DNA from: Rebecca billardiae RCC1528
Lineage: Eukaryota; Haptophyta
Reading direction: 5' to 3'
Length of the DNA: 64,000 nt
Assembly (NCBI GenBank): GCA_965240325.2
Contig: OZ251228.1
Coordinates: 1,426,001-1,490,000, forward strand
Part shown: piece by piece, positions 1 through 10,585 of the stretch
Layout of the letters: each line of letters opens with the position of its first letter
Numbering within the stretch: position 1 is the first letter of the stretch
Made by a program: the position numbers and the translations under genes
Notes under the pieces: model-generated
What the model saw: only the letters and a program-made list of their open reading frames with translations
What the model was told of the DNA's origin: nothing
Databases searched by the model: none

Positions 1-287
1 CGAAATGAATCATCGATGAGCATCATGTTTAATGCTCAGGGATTCTGACGATGTCGTCAACGCGTCATCAGCATAATAATGATGATCGATCACCATTCCA
101 GAGATGATTCCATTCTCGCCCCCCGGGCGGGGAACGACACATCCGCCTGTAGAAGAGCGTAGTCGCGACGCGCCGCTCGCTGCTGCTGCGTGAAATCTGC
201 CAGTCGATTCGTCAGTTGTAGTGGCAGTCGCAAAGGGTGAGATTCATCGTCATGTCACCGCGCGCAAGTGCGCTTCCAGTGCGCGTG

Positions 288-1442
288 CTAGCGCTCGACG
301 GCGTTGGGCAGCACGTGCCCGACCCACACATCCTGCAGCGCCGCCTCCTCGCCTACAAAGACACCCTCGTCCGACAGCTCGTACCCCAGCATCAGCAGCT
401 CCACGGCGCGCGCGCGCGCGAGGTGGGAGAAGAGGCGGTGCGTCTGTGGTGACCACGGGCGGCTTGCTGCCACGACCGCGCTTGCGGCTCCGTGCCACGG
501 GTCGTGCAGGAGCGCATCTGAGGCGAGTGACAAGGGCGTGGGCACGCCGGCGTAGAGATCGGCGCCCGCGCGGAGCTCCTCCACCGCCTCCGCCTCGCTG
601 AGCAGCTCGACGTGGTGCAGCCGCGTCGTCCAGAGCGCGGCGCGCGCCAGCCAGTCAGACACGGCGTTGGCGCCGCGCTCCTCCCGCAGCTGTGCGGCGA
701 GTGACCAGCGGCTGGTGGGGTGGCGGGGTGGGAGGCCGATCGAAGCGCCGCGCACGCACAGGAGCTGCACCACAGCCAGCTTCTCCTCCTCGTCCGTGTA
801 GTCATCCGACTGCACCGCAGCCTGAAGCGGAGACACCTTCCTGCGGAGGGGCCGGAGGGGCGTCGATGCGCCCACGTCTGCGCCAGCGGCGATCAGCAGC
901 TGTGCGCACACGGCCTGGCCGAGCAGGCACGCGGCGTGGAGTGCGGTGCACCCGTCGTGCAGGACGGCCTCGAGTCGCGCTCCCGCCTCGATCATCAGCT
1001 GCACACACGCCGCGTGGCCTCGGAAGCACGCCAAGTGAAGCGCGGTGATACCGAGCTGTGTCGCTGCGTCCACGTCCGCGCCCTCGGCAATCAGCAGCTG
1101 CACGCATGCGACGTGGCCCGTCTGGCACGCCAGCTGGAGCGCGGTGTATCCGCCGGGCGTGACGACATCCACGCCCGCACCCGCCGCGATGAGCGCCTCC
1201 GCGCACGCGGCGTGGCCGAGAAAACACGCGATGTGGAGCGCGGAGCGACCGTCATGCGCCTTGAAGTCGACGCCGACACCTGCGTCGACGAGGGGCTGGA
1301 CACACGCGGCTTGGCCCGCCTCAGCGGCGGAGCGGAGAGCGGCGCCGAGCGTGCCGGCCCCGTACGCCCCCACCTCGATCAGCTCCTTGGCGCGTTCAGC
1401 GTCTCCGTCTGCGCACGCGGCGGCAAGTTCGGCTCCGGCCAT
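288..1442 (-). CDS. Ankyrin-repeat protein
   Basis: An uninterrupted 384-residue frame with an ATG at 1442-1440. The N-terminal 200 residues are about six ankyrin repeats of roughly 33 residues, recognisable from cores such as TALHLACFRGHAACVQ and from GADVD-type loops. Ankyrin repeats are protein-protein interaction scaffolds, and no catalytic domain is attached. The C-terminal 170 residues (from about residue 205) contain a weaker repeat-like leucine-rich part and an unrecognised tail. No signal peptide or membrane segment is visible, so a cytosolic or nuclear adaptor is likely. The partner cannot be inferred. It is divergently oriented to the next gene, with about 180 bp between the two start codons. 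The fold is secure; the function is unknown. Confidence 0.8.
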   Translation of the reverse strand: MAGAELAAACADGDAERAKELIEVGAYGAGTLGAALRSAAEAGQAACVQPLVDAGVGVDFKAHDGRSALHIACFLGHAACAEALIAAGAGVDVVTPGGYTALQLACQTGHVACVQLLIAEGADVDAATQLGITALHLACFRGHAACVQLMIEAGARLEAVLHDGCTALHAACLLGQAVCAQLLIAAGADVGASTPLRPLRRKVSPLQAAVQSDDYTDEEEKLAVVQLLCVRGASIGLPPRHPTSRWSLAAQLREERGANAVSDWLARAALWTTRLHHVELLSEAEAVEELRAGADLYAGVPTPLSLASDALLHDPWHGAASAVVAASRPWSPQTHRLFSHLARARAVELLMLGYELSDEGVFVGEEAALQDVWVGHVLPNAVER

Positions 1443-1621
1443 GGCCTCTCCAATCTGCCCGACTGCCGTTCACCCTTTTATTAGGGATGTGCATCCAATG
1501 CTAATAAAAAGCTTGGGAGCTTGGCCCAGCTGGCCAACCGTCACTCCGCGGAACACAGACGATGTCAAAACGTCGTCGTCGACGCTCGAGCAGCCGCTGG
1601 AAAATCGAAAATCGTCTGGCG
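1443..1621. promoter_or_regulatory. Short divergent intergenic region with a stem-loop
   Basis: The 179 bp between two divergent start codons must hold both promoters. It contains an inverted repeat: CTTTTATTAG at 1475-1484 pairs with CTAATAAAA at 1501-1509, and the loop itself holds the near-palindrome GGATGTGCATCC. This AT-rich hairpin stands out in GC-rich surroundings. A regulatory role is inference from position only. Confidence 0.3.
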
Positions 1622-2908
1622 ATGGCGGTGCATCTCGGTGAGGGCGCGAGGGCGTGCGTGGCGGCCGCCCTGCTGGCGGCTGCGGTCGGGGCGTACGGGC
1701 CCCAGTCGGACCCGAAGGACGCCACGCACAAGGGCTGGATGGGCACGATGCGCGACGTGAAGAAGTGGGACCCGCCGCCGCACGAGCTCGAGGCGTGGCG
1801 CGCACAGCATGGTCGGGTGAAGGCGGAGGAGGAGCGGCGCGCGCGCCTTCGGGCAGCGAACGAGGAGCGCGCGCGCGTGGCACCGCCCGGCGTGCGGCGA
1901 CGTCTGGGGGTGTGCATCACGGGCCAGGCGGAGCGCCTGGAGCTGCGCAGCAAGCTGCAGCGCCTCGTCCTGCCCAACCGTGATGCGTTCGACATCGACC
2001 TCGTCTTTGTACTCGGCCCGGTGGGCACCGCGCGGTACGTGAACCACCTGTCCAACGTGGGCGGGCGGCAGTCGTGGACCGAGCAGAGCCTGCAGCGCGC
2101 CATCGCCATGCTCGAGTTCGAGGGCCGCGTGCGCATCCAGCTGCGGCCGCAGGAGCCGGTGCCGATGCTGCACTACTCGTACGTGAACGACTCCGAGAAA
2201 TGGTCCAACGACCTCGGCAAGCGGATCCTGCGCTCGCGCTCGCACGTGCGGCAGTGGTGGTCGCTGTGGGAGTGCCACGGCCACTTCGTCCAGCTCGAGG
2301 CGGCCGCCGGTCGGCCGTACGACGTGCTGCTCAAGCTGCGCGACGACACGCTGCTGCTGCAGGACCTGCCGCTCGCCGCCGCCAACCGTACGCGGTACGG
2401 CGGCCACGTCGTCACGAAGAACTGCAACAACTGGAAGGGGCTGAACGACAAGGCGGCGGTGCTCGACGGCGCGCATGGCTACAGCTACTTCGCGCTGCCG
2501 CTGCTGGACTGGTTCATGGAGTACCAGAAGCTGCGCCGCTTCGCCAAGGGCGGCCGGCTGCCCAACCCCGAGCAGTACCTGGCGGCCCTGATGCGGATGC
2601 ACAACGTGCCCGTCAACGAGAGTCCCCCGGACTTGTTCCCGTTCCTCACCGGGCGGCTGATGGCCGGGCCGGACGGCGCGCCGAAGACGTGCGTGCAGAT
2701 CCACCCGCTCAAGCTGGGCAAGGGCGCCACGTGCACGCCCACGTCGTGCCGCACGCGCGTCGCGATCTACTGCAACCAGTGCCCCGGCGGCGGGCTCGGC
2801 AACGACAAGGCGAGCAAGCAGGTCTTGCTGGGGCGGCTGATGCATCGATGCAAGGAGATCTCGCAGCCGGGCTTCGCGTGCGGGCCGTCGCACTCGCTCT
2901 TCTTGTAG
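1622..2908 (+). CDS. Secreted/luminal glycosyltransferase-like protein
   Basis: The start is set at 1622 because it gives a good signal peptide or signal anchor (alanine/leucine-rich stretch at residues 11-24). An upstream in-frame ATG at 1562 would add 20 basic residues. The protein is about 428 residues. After a charged linker there is a globular domain opening with GVCITGQAERL. Later it has KLRDDTLLL, a hydrophobic-flanked acidic motif of the kind that binds metal and nucleotide-sugar in GT-A-type transferases. The C-terminal part is rich in cysteines (CTPTSC, CNQCPGG), as expected for a secretory-pathway protein. Golgi or ER lumen action on glycans is an inference from signal peptide, acidic motif and cysteines. 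I could not assign a CAZy family. It is intronless. Confidence 0.55.
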   Translation: MAVHLGEGARACVAAALLAAAVGAYGPQSDPKDATHKGWMGTMRDVKKWDPPPHELEAWRAQHGRVKAEEERRARLRAANEERARVAPPGVRRRLGVCITGQAERLELRSKLQRLVLPNRDAFDIDLVFVLGPVGTARYVNHLSNVGGRQSWTEQSLQRAIAMLEFEGRVRIQLRPQEPVPMLHYSYVNDSEKWSNDLGKRILRSRSHVRQWWSLWECHGHFVQLEAAAGRPYDVLLKLRDDTLLLQDLPLAAANRTRYGGHVVTKNCNNWKGLNDKAAVLDGAHGYSYFALPLLDWFMEYQKLRRFAKGGRLPNPEQYLAALMRMHNVPVNESPPDLFPFLTGRLMAGPDGAPKTCVQIHPLKLGKGATCTPTSCRTRVAIYCNQCPGGGLGNDKASKQVLLGRLMHRCKEISQPGFACGPSHSLFL

Positions 2909-3157
2909 CGCGACTCCAGTGGCAGACTCTGAACTCAGCACGCGGTCAGCCAATGGTCATCACGGTGTGAGTATGTCATCATGATGCAGTGAGCACGGTC
3001 TACAGACTACAGAAGGCTTAGGTTCGCCATCGTGATCTTTGCATCTGACCGTTACAGCCGTTGCCCAAACCTTGCGGACCTGCGCGCGCTGTCGTCGTCG
3101 GTGGGCCCAAAAAGTTTCGAGTACCATAGGTTAGCAGATGGCGCGGCTGCCACCCCC

Positions 3158-6100
3158 ATGAGCCCCGACGACATGGAGCGTGCGGCGCGCGTCGAGCCGG
3201 CCGACCGCCGGTCCTCCGAGTCGAGCGATGGCTCGGCCAACGCGCAACAGCTCTCCGATGCGCAGGAGAAGGTGCACGCGATGGCACAGTCCGCGCAGCT
3301 CCCGCCGTACGAGCAGGTGCGCAGCCAGCGGATCAACGACCGCAACACCAACCAGAAGCAACCGCCCACGACGACGCCGCGCGCGCGGAGCGCGGCGGTG
3401 CGCTCGATCTCCGTCGCGATGGAATCCGAGCGACACGAGCGCCACCGCATCGCCGTCGGCGGCGACGTGCCGCAGGAGGGCCAGATGTGCAGCGTCGCCA
3501 TCTACGACCTGAGCGTGGACGAGACGGACGATCACGATCTCGTGCACGAGATCGCCGTCGACTTTGCCGTGCGCGCGTGCGCGCTCTCGCCAGACGGCAT
3601 GTGGCTCGTGGTGGGCGGCGAGCGGCGCAAGGCCCTCCTGTACGACCTCACCACGCTGGACGGACGCGCCGAGCAGGCGTCGCAGGCGCTCGAGTGTTGG
3701 GGCGACGACAAGGACAATGACGTGTGGGTCAACTCGGTCGCGTTCTCGATGGACGGGCGCTTCCTCGCGGTGGGCGGGGACGACGCGCACGTCGCCGTGC
3801 ACGAGTTCAACCCGCCGCTCACGAGCAAGGGGCCCGACCCGAACACGCCGCGCGCCGCGCGCGCCTCGGTCCGCTCGCCGCAGAAGCCGGCGCGGCGAGC
3901 GCAGCGCGCGCCGCGGTCCACCGGACGCCGCTACTCTGCTTCCGCGTCGGACGTGATCCGGCGCGCGCGCAGCTTGAGCGAGAGCGGGCTCGAGCCGGCG
4001 CCCAAGCAGCGGGGCAAGTCCGAGCTGCGCCTCGTCCTCGAGCGCGGCGGGCCGGTCAACTCGGTCGCCTTCTCCTTCCCGAAGAAGTCGGACCCTGGCT
4101 ACGTGCGGCTCGGCGCGGGCGGCGACGACGAGAGGCTGGCCGTGTATGAGCTGTCCGCCGTCCTCGAGCAGCTCGAGGCGGAGGAGGCGCTCGACGGGCG
4201 GACGCCGAAGCTCACGCCGCGCGGCTCGTGCCCGGGGGTCGAGCTCGACGGCAGCGTCGTCCGCGAGATCAAGGTCGGCTTCGAGATCAACTCGGTCGCT
4301 TTCTCGCCCGACCACACGCACGTTGCGGTCGGCGATGAGGACGACCGCTGCTCCATCTTCGACGCGCAGACGGGCGCGCTCGAGCTGGAGAGGGACCGGC
4401 AGGACTACGTGAAGGCGGTGGCGTTCTCGCCGCTGCACGGCGCGCGCATCGCCGTCGGCTCGGACGACCGCTCCGCCGTCGTGTACGACGCGTCCTCGGG
4501 CGAGGTCGAGCTGGAGAAGCGGCACGCGGCGCGCGTGAACGCGGTCGCGTGGACAGCGGACGCGTCTCGTCTGCTCGTGGGGACGGAAGACGGGCAGCTG
4601 ATGGTGTACGACGTGAAGACGCTCGGGCAGCCGGGGGACGAGTGGCTGCGGTACACGTGCGCGGTGGAGGTCGCCGGCCTCGCGCTCTCGCCCGACGGCT
4701 CCCGCCTCGCCGTCGGCGGCGACCACGAGGACGTGAGCGTGTACGATCTCTCAACCCTCGCGCGGCTCGCGAGCGAGGAAAGACGTGAGCGCCGCGCCGA
4801 GGAGGAGCGGCAGCCCGCCTCGGTGGACCCGCGGCGGAAGTCGCTGGGCGACGGGGTAGACCCGCGCCCGGCCAGCCGCGCGCGCGTGCTCCACGGCGAG
4901 GCCGCCGCCGAGCACGAGCCCGAGCTCGAGGTCGTCTCGGTCGTCTGGTCCGCGCCGGCCGGACTCATCTGCGCGGCGCTCGCTCCGGTTGCGGACGCGG
5001 CCGACAGCTCGTGGGTGCGGCTGTACGACGCGGCGGACGGCGCGGCGGGCGCCGAGCCGTCGGGCTCGAGTGCGCCGATAGCGGCCTTCAAGATCGACGG
5101 CCCCCGGGAGGGCGCGCCGCGGAGCACCTCGAGCAAGCAGGCGCCCACCGCCACGGTCGCCGTCTCGCGCGACGGCAAGCTACTTTTCGTTGGAGGTTAC
5201 GCGCACGCGCGCGTGCACTCGGTGCGCGCCGTGCACGCAGCGCTCAAGTGGCGAGGCGGCGGGAGCGGCGGCGGCGCGGCGGCGGGCGGCAAGCCGCGCG
5301 GCGCCGGCGCGCACGCCGACCTCGGCACCTCCGCCCTCCTCACCGAGCTCGGCCGCGGCGGCCCAGCCGTCGACGCGTCTGCCGTCGACGACACCTACAT
5401 CACGTGTGCGGCGTTTAGCCACGACGGCGCGTTGCTGGCGGTCGGCGGGTACGACCACCTGGTCGCGCTGTACGACGTGCGCGGGCTGCGCGTGGCGGCG
5501 GACGCTCCGCTGGCGTCCCCGGCCACCGGGCGGCTGCAGCCCGTCGCCGTGCTGCGGCGCAAGCTCGAGGTCTTCACGTTGGCCTTCTCTCTCCCCGCGC
5601 GCCCTCTCGACAGCGAGTTCCTCGCGGTCGGCGGCGCCGACTTCCGCGCGGCCGTGTACGTGCTCGAGCGCAGCGCCAGCCTCGGCGGCGGCGGGGGCGG
5701 CGGGGGCGCCGCCGCCGCGGACGCGCACCCCACCACCACCGCCCCCGCCGGTGGCGGCGGCCCCTCGGACGCGCCGGTGCAGCTGAGGCCCCTCGTGGAG
5801 CTGAAGCGAGGCCGCGACGTGTGCGCGGTCGCTTTCTCCGCGGCCGGTCTGCTGGCGGTGGGCGGCGACGACAAGAAGGTGGCGGTGTTCGACTCGTCGC
5901 CCGCGTTCGCGCTGCGCCACGAGCTCAAGCGCGCGCGCTGCGTCACCACCCTCGCCTTCACCGAGTCCGGGAGCCGGCTGGTGGTTGGCGATCTCAAGAA
6001 GGAGATACTGGTAGTTTCCGCGCACCGTCCGAGCTTCTCGCTGCTGCCGCGCACAGCGGACGCGCTCACGCCGCACGTGCGGGTGGCGGCGGCGCACGTG

Positions 6101-8377
6101 GACTTCGAGGGGCGCTCGCTCGCGGACGTGCTCATCCAGCACGGCCAGACCGAGCTCCTCCAGGACCTGATCACCACCACCGTGCGCGACGGCAAGCGCG
6201 CGCACCCATACGTCGATCTCGGCTCCTTCTCGTTGGCGATGGCACACAACGACGTGTTGGCTGCGGAGCTGCTCTTCGCCGCGGCGCTCGACCCGGAGGC
6301 GCCGAGCCGGGACAAGGCGCGGCACGCGGCGGCGCGCGCGATCCCCGCGCTCATCGCGCGCGGCCACGCGCGCGTCGTCTCGCGCGTCATCGCCAAGATG
6401 GCGTGGGAGTCGTCGATGGCTGCGTTCAGAGCGCGTGCGCACGGTGCGGGCTCGGCGCGCGCGCTGCTAGACTCAGCGCGCAGCCCGAAGCCGCTCGCGC
6501 GCGTGCTGGTCGAGGGCTCGCCCGAGTGGCGCGCGGGCGAGCACTGGTCCTCGCGCATCGTCGCGAGCGGCGACGCCGGCACGCTCAGCGTCGGCCAGCG
6601 CCTGCCGCTGCCGTGCGTCACGTGCGACGCAATGCTGCGCGCGCTCGTGCACGTGAACCGTTCGGCGCTCTGGAGTTCGGCGGCCATGTCAGCCGCGATC
6701 CATGTGGTCTGGGTGAGGTACATGCGCTGGCTGCACCTGGGGATGTGCTCGCTGCTGCTGGTGGAGGTGTCGCTCTTCGCCACCACGTGCGTCTTCACCG
6801 CGTGGCCCGCGACCGCCGCCTCGCCCGCCGCCATCATCCGGCTCAACTCTGCACTCGGCGGTTTCGCGCTTCTCTTTCTGTGCCTCGAGCTGCGGCAGAT
6901 CTCAGTCGCGTACGCACGGCTCAAGGACGAGCTGCGCGCCGCGGGGCGCACGGTGCTGCTGCCCGGCCTCGCCGAGGGCCGCGGTGGCAGCTGGCGCTGG
7001 GCCGCGGCGCTGCGCGTGCAGCTCCACGAGTGGGTCTCGGCGATCGACCCGGTGCGCGGCGGCGCGCGAGCGCGCCCACACGCGAGCGCGCCCATTCAGC
7101 GCGCCGCGCCGCGCGCGTGCCGACGCGCCGCGACGCGCCGCGCGCGCGCGCGCGCGCGCCCGCGGTGCCCTGCTCACGAGACGCCCTGCCGCGCGCTCCG
7201 CGCGCGCGCCCCGCGCCGCCCGCAGTGGGTCGTCGTCGACTGGATGAGCCAGCTCGTCGTCCTCGCGAGCGCAGCGGTCGAGATCGCGCTGCAGGGCGGC
7301 GTGCTCACCGACGGTCGGCCGCGCTCGGAGCAAGCGCCGCCGTGGCTCCTGCACATGCTCGCCGTCGCCTCGCTGCTGCTGCTCGTGCGCGTGCTCAAGG
7401 CGATGCGCGGGTTCGCGCGGCTCGCGCACTTCGTCGACGTGCTCCTCCAGTCGTTCGCCGACATGCTCCCGCTCCTCTTCATCTGCCTCACCCTCCTCTG
7501 CTTCTTTGCGCTCGCGCTCGCACTCCAGTTCCACCCGGTCGAAGTCGACTATGACGACCCGCTCTCGGACGACACCGCCGAGCTGCTCACGCAGCCCGAG
7601 TGGGCGCTGCTCGGCGTGTTCAACATGGGGATGCTCGGCGACTTCTCGGTGGGCCAGTTCGAGAACGCCGCCTCGCCCGCGCTCACCTCCGCCCTCTTCG
7701 TCGTGCAGATGGTCGTGCTGATGATCGTCGCTCTCAACGCGCTGATCGCTCTGCTCGGCGACACCTACGACCGCGTGACCGAGCAGCAGGTGGCCTCGCG
7801 CAACCGGCAGCGCGCGCGGCTGATCCTCGAGTACTACGACGTGCTGCCCGACTCGTGGCAGGAGCAGATCGAGATGAACACCATGTGGATCCACCGCCTC
7901 GTGCCCAAGTGGGCGACCGAGGAGGGCGACGACGACGGCGACGACTGGGGCGGCCGCGTCGCGGCGATCGCCGAGGCCGTGAACGGTGACGGCCGGCCGC
8001 GCAAGGAGCTCAAGCAGCTGGAGGCGAGGCTGGAGGCCAGCCTGGACACCAAGCTGGGCAGGGTCCAGCGCGAGCTCGCGGAGCGGCTCGACGGCGTGCA
8101 CGCCACCCTCGGCCGCGTCGAGGCCGCGGCCCGGCGCGCGCCCAAGCTGCCCACCCTGCGACCGCTGTCGATGGTCTCCAGCCCGACCGCCGCGACGGGT
8201 GGTGCGGCGCCCGCGGCGGGCGTGCGCGCGCAGCCGGCGTCGGATGCCGCCGCAGACGCGCCGACTCCCCGGGCGGAGGCGGACGATCTGGCTCGCCATT
8301 CATCACGACGTCGCGCCGACGCGCACCCGCACGCAGGCGACCCTGGCAGCGCGCTCGACTCGGAGCTTTCTGCTTAA
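3158..8377 (+). CDS. WD40-repeat / TRP-type ion channel fusion
   Basis: Two exons, 3158-7051 and 7226-8377. The 174-nt phase-0 intron stays in frame without a stop, so it could be mistaken for coding. The spliced product is about 1,681 residues. The start is the first in-frame ATG; the open frame runs upstream to 3032 but without an ATG. About residues 140-950 hold some twelve WD40 repeats with cores such as VNSVAFSMDGRFLAVGG, enough for two propellers. An alpha-helical linker follows. Membrane segments begin near residue 1187. They include an S4-like LLLVRVLKAMRGF, an S5 helix, a pore loop with GMLGDF, and an S6 ending NALIALLGDTYDRV, which closely matches the TRP-channel S6 (LN.LIA..GDT). 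The tail carries a coiled-coil-like helix (ASLDTKLGRVQRELAERL). It is likely a cation channel whose propellers bind cytosolic partners. Channel identity is firm; gating and ion selectivity are unknown. Confidence 0.82.
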   Translation: MSPDDMERAARVEPADRRSSESSDGSANAQQLSDAQEKVHAMAQSAQLPPYEQVRSQRINDRNTNQKQPPTTTPRARSAAVRSISVAMESERHERHRIAVGGDVPQEGQMCSVAIYDLSVDETDDHDLVHEIAVDFAVRACALSPDGMWLVVGGERRKALLYDLTTLDGRAEQASQALECWGDDKDNDVWVNSVAFSMDGRFLAVGGDDAHVAVHEFNPPLTSKGPDPNTPRAARASVRSPQKPARRAQRAPRSTGRRYSASASDVIRRARSLSESGLEPAPKQRGKSELRLVLERGGPVNSVAFSFPKKSDPGYVRLGAGGDDERLAVYELSAVLEQLEAEEALDGRTPKLTPRGSCPGVELDGSVVREIKVGFEINSVAFSPDHTHVAVGDEDDRCSIFDAQTGALELERDRQDYVKAVAFSPLHGARIAVGSDDRSAVVYDASSGEVELEKRHAARVNAVAWTADASRLLVGTEDGQLMVYDVKTLGQPGDEWLRYTCAVEVAGLALSPDGSRLAVGGDHEDVSVYDLSTLARLASEERRERRAEEERQPASVDPRRKSLGDGVDPRPASRARVLHGEAAAEHEPELEVVSVVWSAPAGLICAALAPVADAADSSWVRLYDAADGAAGAEPSGSSAPIAAFKIDGPREGAPRSTSSKQAPTATVAVSRDGKLLFVGGYAHARVHSVRAVHAALKWRGGGSGGGAAAGGKPRGAGAHADLGTSALLTELGRGGPAVDASAVDDTYITCAAFSHDGALLAVGGYDHLVALYDVRGLRVAADAPLASPATGRLQPVAVLRRKLEVFTLAFSLPARPLDSEFLAVGGADFRAAVYVLERSASLGGGGGGGGAAAADAHPTTTAPAGGGGPSDAPVQLRPLVELKRGRDVCAVAFSAAGLLAVGGDDKKVAVFDSSPAFALRHELKRARCVTTLAFTESGSRLVVGDLKKEILVVSAHRPSFSLLPRTADALTPHVRVAAAHVDFEGRSLADVLIQHGQTELLQDLITTTVRDGKRAHPYVDLGSFSLAMAHNDVLAAELLFAAALDPEAPSRDKARHAAARAIPALIARGHARVVSRVIAKMAWESSMAAFRARAHGAGSARALLDSARSPKPLARVLVEGSPEWRAGEHWSSRIVASGDAGTLSVGQRLPLPCVTCDAMLRALVHVNRSALWSSAAMSAAIHVVWVRYMRWLHLGMCSLLLVEVSLFATTCVFTAWPATAASPAAIIRLNSALGGFALLFLCLELRQISVAYARLKDELRAAGRTVLLPGLAEGRGGSWRWAAALRVQLHEWVSAIDPVRGGARARPHASAPIQRAAPRACRRAATRRARARARPRCPAHETPCRALRARAPRRPQWVVVDWMSQLVVLASAAVEIALQGGVLTDGRPRSEQAPPWLLHMLAVASLLLLVRVLKAMRGFARLAHFVDVLLQSFADMLPLLFICLTLLCFFALALALQFHPVEVDYDDPLSDDTAELLTQPEWALLGVFNMGMLGDFSVGQFENAASPALTSALFVVQMVVLMIVALNALIALLGDTYDRVTEQQVASRNRQRARLILEYYDVLPDSWQEQIEMNTMWIHRLVPKWATEEGDDDGDDWGGRVAAIAEAVNGDGRPRKELKQLEARLEASLDTKLGRVQRELAERLDGVHATLGRVEAAARRAPKLPTLRPLSMVSSPTAATGGAAPAAGVRAQPASDAAADAPTPRAEADDLARHSSRRRADAHPHAGDPGSALDSELSA

Positions 8378-10585
8378 TCTCAATTGCCGCCATATATCCT
8401 AAGCGCGCTTAGAATCGTGACGATCACGATGCGGATCCGATGCGAGTGATGACACTGCAGACTGCTGATCTGACAAGGCTGTTCGTCGTCCGCTACTGAC
8501 GATGCATCATGCGCTATAGGGTGGAATTCCCATTTTCTGGCGCACTTCTGCACTAGGGACGAGGCGGAAAAGCGGCATCATTTAATACGCGAATAAGGAA
8601 CAAAATAATAATTACAAAGAGAATAATAATATAAAGCGCACGCAGTGCGAAGAATTTTTTCCGGGTAATGTATCAGCGTAGTTATTATGCGAAGCACCAT
8701 TTGCTGCGAGGCGGCCTGCGCTTGCGCACGCGGCGTCCCGAGCACCCTCGGGCTCAGCTGCGGCTCGGCCTGCGCGCGCTCAGCAAGCTCGCGTGCGGCC
8801 TGCACCTCGCCCGCCGCCTCGACTCTCGAGCAAGAGGATCGACGTATGAGTGAGCGTGTGCCACCGAGCTGCTGTCCGGCCGCCACCCGCTACTGCAGCC
8901 GCTGGCCGCGGTGCCTGGCCTCGGCGCGGCCCCACAGGCTCAGCGTTGGGATCTCCTCCTCCTTCTGCGCTCCTCCTCCAGGCGTTTGAGCCGCCGCCGT
9001 CTTGGCCGCCTCGTCCTCGTCGATCAGCTGAACGGCGGGAGTGATGTCTCTGCTCAGCTGAGTGTGACGTGACAAGCGAAGCGACGAGCGACGGCAGCCC
9101 GGTGACCAAGCCGACGAGCTCATCGTACGAGCCGTCATGCGTGCGCTCGTGCCGAGTCTGAGCTGACTCGCGCTCGTACGCCGACCAGGCTTTGCTCGGA
9201 CTGAACGCGTCTGCTCAGGCGTCCTTGCGTGTGCGCTTGGAAGGCCGCGGGCCGTCATCTGGTCCGACCGCGCGCAGCTCGATCTCGGAAGCGTTGAGCT
9301 GCTCCGCGGTTGACTCACCCTCTGCCTCAGGCTCGACCACGGCAGCAGGCTCCGCAGCAGCCGCCAGGTAGCATCGGCAGGAGCCCCTGCGCCACGCGAC
9401 GCCGTCCGCACATCGGCCAGCTTGCCGCACACGCGCTGGACCACGGCCTCGCCACGCTTTGACGCGGATGTGGTGCCAGGTCGTCGTGCCAATCGTTTGG
9501 CTATCGACAACGGGCACGGGCACCTCGATCACGACAACGCCTGTCGCGTAGGCTGTGTAGCGATGTCCGTCCACGACTCCGTCGTGGGTGGACGGCGCAC
9601 GGCGGGCACGCCATCGCGGCCGTGGGCGCAAGTGTCTCGAATTGTTTTTTTAATTCACTAATTCGCCCAGCCGCTACATCGAACTCGACAACGGTTGCTT
9701 TTACACCCGCGGTCTTTTGACTGTGCAAATGGGGCGCCGCCCCATGCTCAAATCCGAAGAGAACGAAGATGTAAAAGTGTCTGGTCCCTAGATACTGTGC
9801 TGTCCGGGTCCCGGTCCGGTCAGATCTGAGCAGCCGGATTTTCCGCCCGGACAGGCCAGAAAATGGGATTTTCACCCTATATATTGCTGACGATGCTGCA
9901 GTCCCGGCGCCGCCGGCATTGATCATCCGCCCGATCCAGCCGCCTAAGTTACTGACCTAATAAGGCCGGAGTAAGCCCGTTACCGAGACGTAAGGCTCGT
10001 CCGCGCGACGCCGACCGGCGCAGCTGCGCCGCATGCCCGTGCTGACGACAGTCACAGTGCCGCGCCTTCGGCCTTTATCGATCTACATAGGAGACTCTGA
10101 CCAGGCTGAGACTGCTGAGACGATCAGATTCAGCAGCGCACGCTGTGACGAGTGATGAATCCTGTGCGGTAACGCTGGCGGCTAAACGACGCCGAACTTA
10201 TTGACTAAATATAGTAATAGTAGTGTTGAAGTCTGTCGTCGTAGTCGTCGTCGCTGAATAACGACTACTGTGTACGCCTGAACGCACGGCCAGGGGCACG
10301 CCGCACGGGCCTCCCCGCTGGCCGCTCCCGCCGTCCCGGGTCCGGCGTGAGTGAAATTGATCGGCATGCGATGGGCGCACGGCTAGCAGGCGGATGATGT
10401 ACTACACGCGCAGCACTACTACGTACAGCGTCGCATCATCATCATCACATCGTCGCGGCATATTAAAGCAGCCATGATCTGAAAAAAACCGCCTCCTCGC
10501 CATCAGCGAACCGCCGACCCGGCGGCGGCCGCCGGCCCACATCTGCCACCCGGGAACAGCCACTCCGGCGGCGCCGCGGCGCCTA
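8378..10585. other. Gene-poor interval containing a TIR element
   Basis: No convincing gene lies between the TRP-type channel gene and BBS7. AT-rich stretches occur around 8580-8660 and 10200-10250. The main structure is the inverted-repeat-bounded element at 8515-9881, listed separately. Confidence 0.5.
8515..9881. mobile_element. DNA transposon remnant with 27-bp terminal inverted repeats
   Basis: Positions 8515-8541 and 9855-9881 are inverted copies of each other at 25 of 27 bases. Both begin TATAGGGTG and share the inner block CCCATTTTCTGGC. TA (or TATA) is present at both outer edges, fitting a TA target-site duplication as in Tc1/mariner-like elements, although the palindromic TATA makes the exact border ambiguous. 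The 1,367-bp interior has only broken minus-strand open stretches (for example 9215-9631, basic C-terminus KRTRKDA). No DDE/D motif was recognised. It is most likely non-autonomous or decayed. Confidence 0.6.

Noticed and set aside
1565-2953. A 462-codon minus-strand frame opposite the glycosyltransferase-like gene
   Set aside because: A shadow frame created by third-position GC bias; no family motif, while the plus strand has a signal peptide and conserved blocks.
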